Program-made: the position numbers and the translations under genes
The notes under the pieces: generated by a model
Told to the model about the DNA's origin: nothing
What the model saw: the letters and a program-made list of their open reading frames with translations, nothing else
Databases searched by the model: none
Origin: Polyangiaceae bacterium
GTDB lineage: Bacteria; Myxococcota_A; Polyangia; Polyangiales; Polyangiaceae
Assembly: GCA_016715885.1 (NCBI GenBank)
Contig: JADJXL010000012.1
Span: forward strand, 1 to 64,000
Length of the DNA: 64,000 bases
Direction of reading: 5' to 3'
Shown: positions 54,328 to 64,000 of the stretch, in pieces
Numbering within the stretch: the stretch's first letter is position 1
Layout: the number at the start of each line of letters is the position of its first letter

Positions 54328-55329
54328 TCAACCGCCGCGTCCGTGCCAACTCTGCAAAATCTCTGCGTAATTCGCTCGTTCGTAACCGCTCGGGTCCGGG
54401 CACCTCGACAAGTTCATGTTGCCCCGCATCTGATCGAGCGACTCGTATTCGTGCTCCTCGAGAAACGCTTTTACGCCGGTCATGATCTCGCGCAATCGCT
54501 CGGGTCCGTGCAAAAGCAGCGCGCTCACCATTTGCACGGCGTGCGCGCCGGCCATGACCGCCTTGATTGCGTCGAGCGGCGTGTGCACGCCACCGCTCGC
54601 GGCCAATGACAGGTTTCTCTGTCCCGAAAGCACCGCGAGCCAGCGTAGCCGCAAAAGAAGTTCGGAAGAATCCGACAAGTGAAGGCTTCTTTTGACGTCG
54701 AGCGCTTCGGGATCGATGTCCGGCTGGTAGAACCGGTTGAAAAGCACGAGGCCATTGGCGCCTGCGCTTTCGAGCTTTCGTGCAAAATTCGGTAGCGACG
54801 AATAAAATGGCGACAGCTTCACGGCAAGCGGTATTCGAATGGCCGCGCGGACGGCGGATACGACTTCGATCGCGCGAGCTTCGACCGACATCGCATCTTC
54901 GTCAGGATACGTAGGAACCGCGTATAGGTTCAATTCGAGCGCGTTGGCACCTGCTTGCTCGATGTTCTTGGCAAATGACAACCATCCGCCGGGCGACGTG
55001 CCATTGAGCGACGCAATGACGGGAATCGCGAGCGACGCTCGCAGTTTGCGCAATTGCTCCAAATATCGATCCGGACCCATCATGAACACTGTCGGATCCG
55101 GGAAAAACGTTCGCGCTTCGGCATAGCCCTCGGCATGACGGTACACGTGCGCATCGACGGCTGCGACTTCGCGTTCGATTTGTTCCTCGAAAAGGGAACG
55201 CATGACGATCGCCGGAGCGCCTGCATCTTCGAGCTGCCGCGCGTGGTCGAGGTCGTCGGCAAGGGGCGACGCGCCCGGCATGAAGGGATGGGCAAGCTTC
55301 AATCCCAAATAGGTCGTTTCGAGGTTCAC
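54328..55329 (-). CDS. Dihydroorotate dehydrogenase-like protein
   Basis: 333 residues with a TIM-barrel FMN fold: HPFMPGASPLADDLDHARQL, IASLNGTSPGGWLSFAKNI, LAVKLSPFYSSLPNFA and LAASGGVHTPLDAIKAVMAG. The catalytic Cys/Ser of the pyrimidine enzyme is not obvious; this branch usually lies beside pyruvate oxidoreductase genes. Its ATG overlaps the nifJ stop by 4 bp, so the two are one operon. It may use reduced ferredoxin rather than act in pyrimidine synthesis. Confidence 0.85.
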   Translation of the reverse strand: MNLETTYLGLKLAHPFMPGASPLADDLDHARQLEDAGAPAIVMRSLFEEQIEREVAAVDAHVYRHAEGYAEARTFFPDPTVFMMGPDRYLEQLRKLRASLAIPVIASLNGTSPGGWLSFAKNIEQAGANALELNLYAVPTYPDEDAMSVEARAIEVVSAVRAAIRIPLAVKLSPFYSSLPNFARKLESAGANGLVLFNRFYQPDIDPEALDVKRSLHLSDSSELLLRLRWLAVLSGQRNLSLAASGGVHTPLDAIKAVMAGAHAVQMVSALLLHGPERLREIMTGVKAFLEEHEYESLDQMRGNMNLSRCPDPSGYERANYAEILQSWHGRGG

Positions 55330-58300
55330 GAGTGCGTCTCCTCGGTTTTCGTGTTCATGGGTACCCGCAAACCCGCAAGTTGCTCGTAAACGCCTCGCCT
55401 CTCGAATGCGTTTTGCTCGGCCGCCTGCACGAGTGTTGCATATCGTTTCGGATCTTGAAGCTCGACCATACGGAATCGCCCTTCATTTTTCATGTAATCG
55501 CGCACCTTGGCCTTGATGGGCCCCGAGTCGAGCACGAGTGGTGGCTCTCCTTTGGCAATTCGGCGCGGATCGAATCGGTAAAGTGGCCATAGGCCCGATT
55601 CTACGGCAAGTTTTTGTTGTTCGGCGCCATGCGCCAAGTCGTAACCATGGGCAATGCAATGACTGTACGCGATGATCAAGCTCGGCCCAGGGTAACTCTC
55701 CGCTTCCTCGATGGCCTTGATCGCGTGGGCGTCCTTGGCTCCCATCGCAATGCTCGCCACGTAGGCATGACCGTACGTCATCGCGAGCATTCCGAGGTCC
55801 TTTTTGGCGATGCTCTTGCCGGCCGCAGCGAATTTCGCAGCGGCGCCAATCGGGGTCGCTTTCGATTGTTGACCGCCCGTGTTCGAATACACTTCCGTAT
55901 CGAGCACGAGCAAATTCACATTGTCCGTTCCGGCGAGGACATGGTCCAGGCCGCCATACCCGATATCGTAGGCCCATCCGTCGCCGCCGATGATCCACAC
56001 GCTCTTCTTGACGAGATCGTCTGCGACGCGTTCGAGCCTTCGGGCGCGCACATCGTCCACGCGCTCGAGCTTTTGCTTGAGCATCGCCACGCGTTCGCGC
56101 TGCGCGGCAATGCCGGATTCAGTCGATTGATCGGCTTCCACGAGGCCCTTGACCAATTCATCGCCCAGAATGCTCGACAGCGCCAAAAGCTCGGTGACGG
56201 CGACGAGCGCACGTGCGTCGAGCCCGAGGCGCATTCCAAGGCCGAATTCAGCATTGTCTTCGAAGAGGGAATTCGACCACGCGGGACCGCGTCCTTCGGC
56301 ATTCGTGCGATAAGGCGTCGTGGGCAAGTTGCCACCATAAATGGACGTGCATCCCGTTGCATTGGCAATGACCATGCGATCGCCGAAGAGCTGCGTGACG
56401 AGCTTGATGTAAGGGGTTTCGCCGCATCCGGCGCAAGCGCCAGAGAACTCGAAGAGCGGGTCGAAGAGCTGCGAACCTTTGACGTCCAAACGAACTCGGC
56501 GTTTGTCCGGCTCGGGCAAGCCGAGGAAGAAATCGAACCCTCGACGTTCCGTCGCAAGGTGCGGCTCTTTGGGCTGCATGTCGATGGCTTTGTGGCGTGG
56601 ATTGGATTTGTCCTTGGCCGGACAAACCGTCACGCAAAGCTCGCAACCCGTGCAGTCGTCGGGTGCGACTTGGATGGTATAATGTTTACCCGCTACGCCC
56701 TCGCCCTTGTCCTTGTAGGGCACGGCTTTGAAGCTGTCGGGTGCATCCGCGAGCGCTGCGACGTCGAAAACTTTGGCGCGAATGGCGGCATGTGGGCACA
56801 TGAGGGCGCATTTGTTGCATTGAATGCAGATGCTGGAATCCCATATCGGAATTTTCAGCGCGATGCCGCGCTTTTCCCATTGCGTCGTTCCAAGGGGCCA
56901 CGTGCCATCTGGCGGGAAAGCGCTCACGGGAAGCAGGTCGCCTTTGCCTGCAAGAATCGTTGCGGTGACGCGCTGCACGAAGTCGGGCGCATGTGCAGGC
57001 ACGATGGGCGGGCGCTGCCGAGCAGCCGATGGTGCGGCTGGAACCGTGACTTCGTGAAGCCGAGCCAGGGCGTTGTCGATGGCCAAATGGTTTTTCCGGA
57101 CGACCTCTTCGCCACGTTTCTTGTATGCTTTTTCGGCGGACGCCTTGATTCGAGCAATCGCTTCATCGCGCGGGAGCACGCCGGAAAGCGCAAAGAAACA
57201 AACCTGCATGACGGTGCTGATGTGCCGTCCAAGACCGCTGTCTTCCGCTACGCGATAGGCATCGATGATGAAAAACCTCAAGTGCTTGCTGCAGATGGCT
57301 TCCTGTACTTCACGAGGCAACGTATCCCAAACCTCGCTGGGATCGTGGTGCGAATTGAGCAGAAACGTCGCGCCCTCGTCGGCGTGCGCCAGCATGTCGA
57401 AGCGGTCGAGGAATTGCGGTTGATGACAGGCGACGAAGCCGGCTTTTTTCACGAGATACGCGGATCGAATGCGGCGCGGGCCGAAACGCAGGTGTGAAAC
57501 CGTGACGGTGCCGGACTTTTTCGAGTCATAAACGAAAAAACCTTGGGCAAAGTTGGGTGTTTCTTCCCCAATGATTTTGATCGATTGTTTGTTGCTGCCG
57601 ACGGTGCCATCCGAACCGAGCCCGAAAAAAACCGCCCGCACGACGTCCTTCTTTTCGATGTCGAGCTCGGAGTCCCATGGCAGTGATCGATGCGTGACGT
57701 CGTCCACGATGCCGATCGTAAAATGATTTCGAGGTTTTGGTCTTGCGAGCTCATCGAAGACCGACATGATCATGGCTGGCGTAACTTCTTTTGACGACAA
57801 ACCATATCGTCCGCCGACGACGCGAATGTCACGATCGAGAAACCCTTCCGCGCGAGCTTCGGCGACGGCGGTCGTCACGTCGAGGTACAGTGGTTCTCCA
57901 ATCGCCCCGGGCTCTTTCGTGCGATCGAGGACTCCGAGGATACGCGCGGTTTTTGGTAATGCCGAAATCATCGCGCGAACATCGAATGGTCTGTAAAGAC
58001 GAACCTTTACAATGCCCACTTTTTCGCCGCGGTCATTCAGATGTTCGACCGTTTCGTGGGCTGTTTCTGCGGCGGAACCCATGAGCACCAGCACGCGTTC
58101 GGCTTCCGGGTGTCCCACATAATCGAATAGCTTGTAGGCGCGACCCGTGCGTGCAGCGAACCGATCCATCACTTGCTGCGTGATTTCGGCGCAAGCATCG
58201 TAAAACGGATTCGATGCTTCCCGAGCTTGAAAAAACACGTCTGGGTTTTGCGCCGTTCCGCGCAGAACGGGTTTGTCAGGGGAGAGTGCGCGAGCGCGAT

Positions 58301-58916
58301 GGGCGGCGAGGAGCTCGTCATTGTAAAGCGCTCGGAGGTCGTCATCCGAAAGGGTCTCGATTTTCGTAATTTCCGCCGACGTGCGAAAACCGTCGAAGAA
58401 ATGCAAATACGGAATGCGTGCTTCGAGCGTTGCGGCGTGGGCGATTGCAGCGAGGTCCTGTGCTTCTTGTCCCGAGCTCGAACAAAGCAAGGCAAACCCC
58501 GTTTGCCTGCAAGCCATGACATCGGAATGATCGCAAAAGATGCTCAGCGCGTGGGAGGCTACCGTTCGTGCGGCGACATGAATGACGCAGGAATTCAATT
58601 CTCCCGCAATTTTGTACATGTTCGGAATCATGAGGAGAAGGCCCTGCGACGCGGTGAACGTCGTCGTCAGAGCGCCCGTTTGCAGCGCCCCGTGGACTGC
58701 GCCGGCGGCGCCGCCTTCGGACTGCATTTGCACGATTCGCGGGACGGCTCCCCAGAGGTTTTTCTGGCCATCGGTCGACCATTGATCGCTGAATTCGCCC
58801 ATCGACGACGCAGGCGTGATGGGGTAAATGGCAATGACTTCACTCGATCGATGTGCGACGGACGCGACTGCTTCGTTGGCATCGATCGTGGCAATCGTGG
58901 TTTGTTCTGTGCTCAC
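55326..58916 (-). CDS. nifJ: Pyruvate:ferredoxin (flavodoxin) oxidoreductase
   Basis: The 1196-residue single-chain enzyme turns pyruvate and CoA into acetyl-CoA, CO2 and reduced ferredoxin. The N-terminal IYPITPASSMGEFSDQWS is domain I, RLYRPFDVRAMIS follows, and GLGSDGTVGSNKQSIKII belongs to domain III. Two [4Fe-4S] sets are CIQCNKCALMCPHAA and CTGCELCVTVCPA; a fourth-cluster site is GACAGCGETPY and the TPP site is GGDGWAYDIGYGG. GTG 58916 begins VSTEQTTIATIDANEAV, with GGAG upstream; the frame is open to 59039. The enzyme is oxygen-sensitive in most hosts. Confidence 0.94.
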   Translation of the reverse strand: MSTEQTTIATIDANEAVASVAHRSSEVIAIYPITPASSMGEFSDQWSTDGQKNLWGAVPRIVQMQSEGGAAGAVHGALQTGALTTTFTASQGLLLMIPNMYKIAGELNSCVIHVAARTVASHALSIFCDHSDVMACRQTGFALLCSSSGQEAQDLAAIAHAATLEARIPYLHFFDGFRTSAEITKIETLSDDDLRALYNDELLAAHRARALSPDKPVLRGTAQNPDVFFQAREASNPFYDACAEITQQVMDRFAARTGRAYKLFDYVGHPEAERVLVLMGSAAETAHETVEHLNDRGEKVGIVKVRLYRPFDVRAMISALPKTARILGVLDRTKEPGAIGEPLYLDVTTAVAEARAEGFLDRDIRVVGGRYGLSSKEVTPAMIMSVFDELARPKPRNHFTIGIVDDVTHRSLPWDSELDIEKKDVVRAVFFGLGSDGTVGSNKQSIKIIGEETPNFAQGFFVYDSKKSGTVTVSHLRFGPRRIRSAYLVKKAGFVACHQPQFLDRFDMLAHADEGATFLLNSHHDPSEVWDTLPREVQEAICSKHLRFFIIDAYRVAEDSGLGRHISTVMQVCFFALSGVLPRDEAIARIKASAEKAYKKRGEEVVRKNHLAIDNALARLHEVTVPAAPSAARQRPPIVPAHAPDFVQRVTATILAGKGDLLPVSAFPPDGTWPLGTTQWEKRGIALKIPIWDSSICIQCNKCALMCPHAAIRAKVFDVAALADAPDSFKAVPYKDKGEGVAGKHYTIQVAPDDCTGCELCVTVCPAKDKSNPRHKAIDMQPKEPHLATERRGFDFFLGLPEPDKRRVRLDVKGSQLFDPLFEFSGACAGCGETPYIKLVTQLFGDRMVIANATGCTSIYGGNLPTTPYRTNAEGRGPAWSNSLFEDNAEFGLGMRLGLDARALVAVTELLALSSILGDELVKGLVEADQSTESGIAAQRERVAMLKQKLERVDDVRARRLERVADDLVKKSVWIIGGDGWAYDIGYGGLDHVLAGTDNVNLLVLDTEVYSNTGGQQSKATPIGAAAKFAAAGKSIAKKDLGMLAMTYGHAYVASIAMGAKDAHAIKAIEEAESYPGPSLIIAYSHCIAHGYDLAHGAEQQKLAVESGLWPLYRFDPRRIAKGEPPLVLDSGPIKAKVRDYMKNEGRFRMVELQDPKRYATLVQAAEQNAFERRGVYEQLAGLRVPMNTKTEETHS

Positions 58917-59101
58917 GAGGTCGGCTCCAGGAGGGGTGATGCGGGTGCGCGGCGCGCATTCTGCGTGCGGGCGCAAGGCGTGCGCGTATCGCGTGTGCTT
59001 TGGGTGATATCGATGGGGAGGTCGGTCGAGCGATGGCACGGCGTGATGCGGAAGTGCATCTCGCGTGCCAAATGCGAGCGCAAGCGGTCAGCGGGCACTC
59101 G

Positions 59102-59596
59102 TCATTCTACCAGCAACTTGGTCATGGCGAAAGCGGGCTGTCTGCCGCGATAGAATTCGGGGATTTCGAGCGTCACCTGATAACCACACGACCCGAAGAG
59201 AACGAGGGCTGGGCGGTTTGCGCGAGCCGTGTTGAGGGTCATGCAAACGGCACCGTATTCGCATGCGAGCGTCTCTGCACTGGCAAGCACGACTTGACCG
59301 ATTCCACTTCGACGAGCGTCCTTTTGGACGGCAATGGCATCGAGATGCGCGATGACGGGGCGCGGCCAAGGTCCGAAGGGCCGGCCGAGGGCTTCGAAGG
59401 TGACGATTGCGAACCCCAGCCTGTTGTCGTTTTTTTCCGCGACCAGCGTTCGTGCCGAGCGCCCGTGCAGCATTGCCATGATCGACTGCCGTGGAGCGTG
59501 CGACCATCGCGCGAACGAGTCGTGCGCAACGTCGCGAATGAAGTCGTCGTCGTCCGGTCGGCGAAGGCGTACGGTCAATAGACCCGTCGTTCCCAT
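59102..59596 (-). CDS. GNAT-family N-acetyltransferase
   Basis: 164 residues from ATG 59596 (MGTTGLLTVRLRRPDDDDF). The acetyl-CoA site is AIAVQKDARRSGIGQVVLAS (motif A, RxxGxG-like). The end, LFGSCGYQVTLEIPEFYRGR, is typical of the family. The substrate is unknown. Confidence 0.82.
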   Translation of the reverse strand: MGTTGLLTVRLRRPDDDDFIRDVAHDSFARWSHAPRQSIMAMLHGRSARTLVAEKNDNRLGFAIVTFEALGRPFGPWPRPVIAHLDAIAVQKDARRSGIGQVVLASAETLACEYGAVCMTLNTARANRPALVLFGSCGYQVTLEIPEFYRGRQPAFAMTKLLVE

Positions 59597-59883
59597 CCTG
59601 GCACTGTAGATCGAGATGATTGGAAATGAAATAGCAAACGCGTGCCACTGGATTCCGTGCGCGGTGCAAGCGCCGGGCATCGGCGTGCCCAAGTCGATAT
59701 TTTTCTTGCGCCGCCTAAAACTTTCTGCTACCTGTGGCGCGGGTGCTGAGGGGTGCCCATCCGCCGGAAAGAAGTTTTCACCCTCGCGTCATGGCGGTCT
59801 GTCGAAATATCGGGCGTGAGCAGATAAATCGATGGACTGTTCGGGTCGACGGTTTGCGATGTTCCTCGGGCCGGAGGGAGCGG
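59597..59883. other. Intergenic region
   Basis: About 290 bp between divergent genes. No gene or clear repeat seen. It should hold promoters for both flanking genes, but no convincing -35/-10 pair was picked out. Confidence 0.5.
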
Positions 59884-60432
59884 GTGACGGCCAAAACCGA
59901 GGTGAACGCAATGGTCGATCCCATTCAAGAGATCAAGGTTAGAGCCGAAATCCTGCAGAAACGCATCGAAAACGGCGATGCGCCGTCGATTGCGCGTCTT
60001 CGTGCGCTGCCCGAGTTGCGTAAAGCAACTGCCGAAGTGCTTCGAGAATTCGTGGCGACGATTCAGCGCAAGCATTGCTTCGCCGTCGTATCGCGGGAAC
60101 TCGGCTTTTCGGGGTATCCGCACGCGCAACGTGTTCTTTCGGGCGACGAAGCCGAAGGCGACTTTGGGACGATGCTGTACCCGGCCCGATGCGGCGCGCT
60201 GAATCATTGGTACGCGCAATATGAAGAAGCGTGCGATTTGCGACGCGAGATCAATGGCTACTTGCTCGCGTACAAGCGCCATTTCTTCATCGCCGACGGT
60301 TATTTCGTCGACAATCTCGGACTCGATCCGTCGGATCCCGATTGGGATTCAATCGGTCGAGATTGGGTAAAACCCCGAGATCCCGTCGCTCGGCGCCGCC
60401 TCTACGGTAAGCTCATCTGCGCATCCGGCTGA
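59884..60432 (+). CDS. Hypothetical protein
   Basis: 182 residues from GTG 59884, chosen because GGAGG ends 7 bases before it; ATG 59911 (MVDPIQEIKVRAEIL) is the alternative. The first part is helical; then KHCFAVVSRELGFSGYPHA and HFFIADGYFVDNLGLDPSD. The ELGFSGYPHAQRV segment recalls the helical N-terminal part of some glyoxalase-superfamily proteins. No catalytic motif recognised. Confidence 0.65.
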   Translation: MTAKTEVNAMVDPIQEIKVRAEILQKRIENGDAPSIARLRALPELRKATAEVLREFVATIQRKHCFAVVSRELGFSGYPHAQRVLSGDEAEGDFGTMLYPARCGALNHWYAQYEEACDLRREINGYLLAYKRHFFIADGYFVDNLGLDPSDPDWDSIGRDWVKPRDPVARRRLYGKLICASG

Positions 60433-60501
60433 GCTTCTTCGGCCATCCACATTTCGCACGGCGCTTGCCCCGGTGGTCGTTTTCGACTATCGTGGCGCGC
60501 C

Positions 60502-60918
60502 GTGCCGAAACCTTTCCATTACGCCTTTCCTGTCGTCGATCTTGCCTCCACGCGTCGCTTCTACGGCGAGCTGCTCGGCTGCACCGAGGGTCGCAGCACC
60601 GAAACGTGGGTCGACTTTGATTTTTTTGGTAACCAAATATCGGCGCATGTTTCGGCCGAGATGCCTCGGCAAGTCGCCCACGGCCATGTCGACGGCATCG
60701 AAGTCCCCATTCCACACTTCGGTGCGATCCTCGATTGGGACGAATTCGATGTGCTTGCAAAGCGGCTGGAGACCGCCCATATTTCTTTCGTGATCAGTCC
60801 ACGTGTTCGGTTCGTGGGGCAGCCCGGTGAACAAGCCACGATGTTCCTTTGCGATTTCAGTGGGAATCCGATGGAATTCAAAGCATTCAGGCATCCCGAA
60901 AACGTATTCGCGAGCTGA
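60502..60918 (+). CDS. VOC-family (glyoxalase-fold) protein
   Basis: 138 residues: YAFPVVDLASTRRFYGELLG opens the first beta-alpha-beta module, and FLCDFSGNPMEFKAF ends the second. The usual metal ligands are partly present (HYAFPV, HFGAIL, ME at the end). The GTG start lacks a clear ribosome-binding site. It lies upstream of the tyrosine operon, 95 bp before FAH, and may belong to it. Confidence 0.82.
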   Translation: MPKPFHYAFPVVDLASTRRFYGELLGCTEGRSTETWVDFDFFGNQISAHVSAEMPRQVAHGHVDGIEVPIPHFGAILDWDEFDVLAKRLETAHISFVISPRVRFVGQPGEQATMFLCDFSGNPMEFKAFRHPENVFAS

Positions 60919-61013
60919 ACGGAGTTTTTTCCGCATCGAGCGATATTTCGCGCTTCGCTGAGCTTGCAGGTTCGCGGAGCCTCTGCTACGTGCCGTTTGG
61001 CAAAAGAGGCACC

Positions 61014-61987
<974 letters not shown>

Positions 61988-61991
<4 letters not shown>

Positions 61992-62638
61992 AGCTTTACG
62001 GATATTGGCGCAGCTCGGCGAGTTACCGCGTACGAATCGCGCTTCATCACAAGTCGATTCCGTTCGAATACGTTCCGATCAATTTGATCCAAAATGGCGG
62101 CGAGCAGCACGGGGAGGAATATCGCGCCAAGAACCCGATGGAGCAAGTACCGATTTTGGAATTCGAGGACAATGGCGTTTTGCGGCGCCTCGGGCAATCG
62201 ATTGCCATTATCGAATGGCTCGAAGAGAGTTTTCCAGCGGCGCCGCTCTTGCCGACCGATCGTTATCTGCGGGCGCGTGCGCGGCAGCTTGCGGAGACCA
62301 TCAATTCGGGGATTCAGCCGTTTCAGAATTTGACGATGCGGGCCATCGTAAAGAACGAGCTGCGTGGTGACGATGTGGCCGTAGCGCGCCGATTCATCGA
62401 AAAAGGGCTTCGTGCATACGAAATTCTGGCGACGGACGTGGCGGGTGCGTTCTCCGTAGGGGATGCGCCGTCGATGGCCGATGCGTGTCTCGTGCCGCAG
62501 CTTTATAGCGCACGGTCGCTTGGCATTGACGTAACGGCATATCCGCTTTTGTCGACGATTGAACAGCAGTGCAATGAACTTCCCGGATTCCAGGCGGCTC
62601 ATCCGGAAAAACAGGTTGACGCGCAACGAACGGCGTGA
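61988..62638 (+). CDS. maiA: Maleylacetoacetate isomerase (zeta-class GST)
   Basis: 216 residues: YGYWRSSASYRVRIALHHK holds the glutathione-binding SSxS(Y/C) motif, followed by NPMEQVPILE and LGQSIAIIEWLEE. The C-terminal helical domain includes VGDAPSMADACLVPQLY. It isomerises maleylacetoacetate to fumarylacetoacetate, linking hmgA to FAH. 4 bp overlap with FAH. Confidence 0.93.
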
Positions 62639-62650
62639 AAGGATTTTGTC

Positions 62651-63802
62651 ATGGCCAACGTCGAGTCCCTTGGAATCAAACGGATCGAGGCACTTCATTA
62701 TTACGTGCGAGACCTCGAGCGCAGCCGCAAGTTTTACGTTGAAAAACTAGATTTTCAGGAAATCGCGCATTCGAGCGCAGCGCTGGAACAGGCGGCTCGG
62801 CAGCGATCGGTCGTATTTCAGGCGGGCGAATGCATGATCGTGTGTTCGGCGCCGATGGGCGAAGGCGGGCGGGCGGCTCGGTATTTGCGCAAGCATCCGG
62901 ATGGTGTGGGTACGTTGATTTTCGAGGTGGAGGACATCGAGCGAGCGTTTCGGCTTCTCGATGGGCGCGGCGGTACGCCAATTGACGCAATCGTGCGGGA
63001 CAGGGACGCGAATGGAGAATTTGCGTCGTTTTCGATTACGACACCTTTCGGGGACACGACGTTTCGTTTCGTCGAACGCAAAGGATATCGCGCTCTTTTT
63101 CCAGGCGCCGAGCATTACGCGAGCCCGACGGGTGGGAAGAATCGCCTCGGTTTTACGCATTTCGATCACGTCACGTCGAACTTTCAGACGATGGCTCCCG
63201 CGCTGCTCTGGATGGAGCACGTGCTTGGTTTCGAGCGGTTTTGGGACATTCAGTTTCACACCGACGATGTTGCCAAAGGAGGCGATCATGGTTCGGGATT
63301 GCGTTCGGCGGTCATGTGGGATCCGCGCTCGGGCGTGAAGTTTGCCAACAACGAGCCCTATCGGCCTTATTTCAAGAGCTCGCAGATCAACATCTTCAAT
63401 GAAGAGCATCGGGGCGATGGCGTGCAGCACGTGGCGCTCGCGGTGACGGACATCGTTTCGGCCGTGCGGGAGATGCGAAACCGCGGTGTTCAATTCATGC
63501 CGACGCCGGGCACGTATTACGATATGCTTCCGCAAAGGCTACGGTCGCTCGGTGTAGAGAAGATCGACGAATCTGCGGACGATTTGCGGGCGCTCGAGAT
63601 CCTGGTCGACGGCGAAGGACCTGGGAAGTACCTTTTGCAGATATTCCTCAAGGAATCGGCGGGCACGCACGGGGATCCTTCGGCTGGGCCGTTTTTTTAT
63701 GAAATCATCCAGCGCAAGGGTGATCGGGGATTCGGCGGCGGCAATTTCCGCGCGCTTTTCGAGAGCATCGAACGACGGCAGAAGGTGGAGGAGCAGTCGT
63801 GA
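62651..63802 (+). CDS. hppD: 4-hydroxyphenylpyruvate dioxygenase
   Basis: 383 residues with two VOC halves. The iron ligands lie in LGFTHFDHVTSNF (His), GVQHVALAVTDI (His) and FFYEIIQRKG (Glu). FGGGNFRALFESIERRQ is the diagnostic C-terminus. It makes homogentisate from 4-hydroxyphenylpyruvate. It overlaps hmgA by 4 bp. Confidence 0.95.
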   Translation: MANVESLGIKRIEALHYYVRDLERSRKFYVEKLDFQEIAHSSAALEQAARQRSVVFQAGECMIVCSAPMGEGGRAARYLRKHPDGVGTLIFEVEDIERAFRLLDGRGGTPIDAIVRDRDANGEFASFSITTPFGDTTFRFVERKGYRALFPGAEHYASPTGGKNRLGFTHFDHVTSNFQTMAPALLWMEHVLGFERFWDIQFHTDDVAKGGDHGSGLRSAVMWDPRSGVKFANNEPYRPYFKSSQINIFNEEHRGDGVQHVALAVTDIVSAVREMRNRGVQFMPTPGTYYDMLPQRLRSLGVEKIDESADDLRALEILVDGEGPGKYLLQIFLKESAGTHGDPSAGPFFYEIIQRKGDRGFGGGNFRALFESIERRQKVEEQS

Positions 63803-64000
63803 TCGAGCGCGTAGCGTGTGGGGACATTCCGCGTAAACATCATATTACGCTACGGGATGCGGCGGGCAAACTGCGCTACGAAGAATGCATCACGCGAAGC
63901 GGCTTCGACGGGCCGTATACGATTGCGTATCACGAGCGCCGGCCGCACGAGCACCGCGTCGCTTCTGCGGAGCATGCTTTTGTCTTGCCCAAAGCGGCGG
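63799..64000 (+). CDS. hmgA: Homogentisate 1,2-dioxygenase, partial
   Basis: GTG 63799 (overlapping the hppD stop) opens a frame to the right edge, 67 codons: VIERVACGDIPRKHHITLRD, RYEECITRSGFDGPYTIAYH and ERRPHEHRV. These match the N-terminus of homogentisate dioxygenase. The rest lies outside the window. Confidence 0.88.
   Translation, partial: MIERVACGDIPRKHHITLRDAAGKLRYEECITRSGFDGPYTIAYHERRPHEHRVASAEHAFVLPKAA

Overview
The window looks like a chromosomal segment of a Gram-negative myxobacterium (Myxococcota, most likely Polyangiales). This is inferred from content: many lipoproteins and barrel-like outer-membrane proteins with Pro/Ala-rich linkers, MopE-type Cys-rich repeats, an ECF sigma cassette, a fatty acyl-AMP ligase with its own acyl carrier protein, an RHS polymorphic-toxin locus, and moderately high GC. 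No rRNA, tRNA or CRISPR locus was recognised.

Positions 1-10,740 are an accessory, decaying region. It opens with the 3' end of an RHS polymorphic-toxin gene whose tip is a predicted deaminase, followed by an overlapping immunity gene. A second, orphan RHS tip lacks a start and carries a different toxin plus its own immunity gene. Remnants of a third cassette and a third immunity-like gene come next. Then follow a triply frameshifted reverse-strand gene, a 43-44 bp tandem repeat array split by a degraded IS1634/IS4-like element, an XRE regulator, and fragments of HsdR, a sigma-32-like factor, RsmI and an Abi/HEPN protein. Single-base frameshifts are common here and none was noticed in the genes after 10.7 kb.

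Positions 10,774-37,700 are mostly housekeeping and envelope genes: rsgA, glyS, miaA, a lipoprotein with three DsbA-like domains, a DUF4920-type lipoprotein, a deoxynucleoside kinase, a lone receiver domain, nadA, a TonB-receptor-like protein, FAAL plus ACP, a BtuF-like binding protein, thiO-thiS-thiG-thiE, a PI-PLC-like lipoprotein, a rhomboid protease, an organophosphate-antiporter-like MFS protein and an RDD protein.

Positions 37,897-50,058 hold the most interesting system. Five + strand genes (carbamate kinase, a fused molybdenum hydroxylase of the Se-dependent xanthine dehydrogenase type, an SsnA-like amidohydrolase and two fold-type-II PLP enzymes) face three - strand genes (ygfK-, ygeY- and ygeW-like). 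Together they resemble the ygeWXY-ygfK-ssnA-xdhD-arcC set linked to anaerobic purine/urate breakdown, in which YgeW would give carbamoyl phosphate and carbamate kinase would give ATP. The set differs from the usual one: no HyuA, no typical YgeX, a shortened YgfK, and no FAD subunit. Two adjacent palindromes lie upstream of the ygfK-like operon.

Positions 50,176-64,000 contain an ECF sigma cassette, a MopE-like Cys-rich lipoprotein with 201 bp repeats, pyruvate:ferredoxin oxidoreductase (nifJ) with a dihydroorotate-dehydrogenase-like partner, a GNAT enzyme, a glyoxalase-fold protein, and an overlapping tyrosine-catabolism operon (FAH, maiA, hppD, hmgA) that runs off the right edge.
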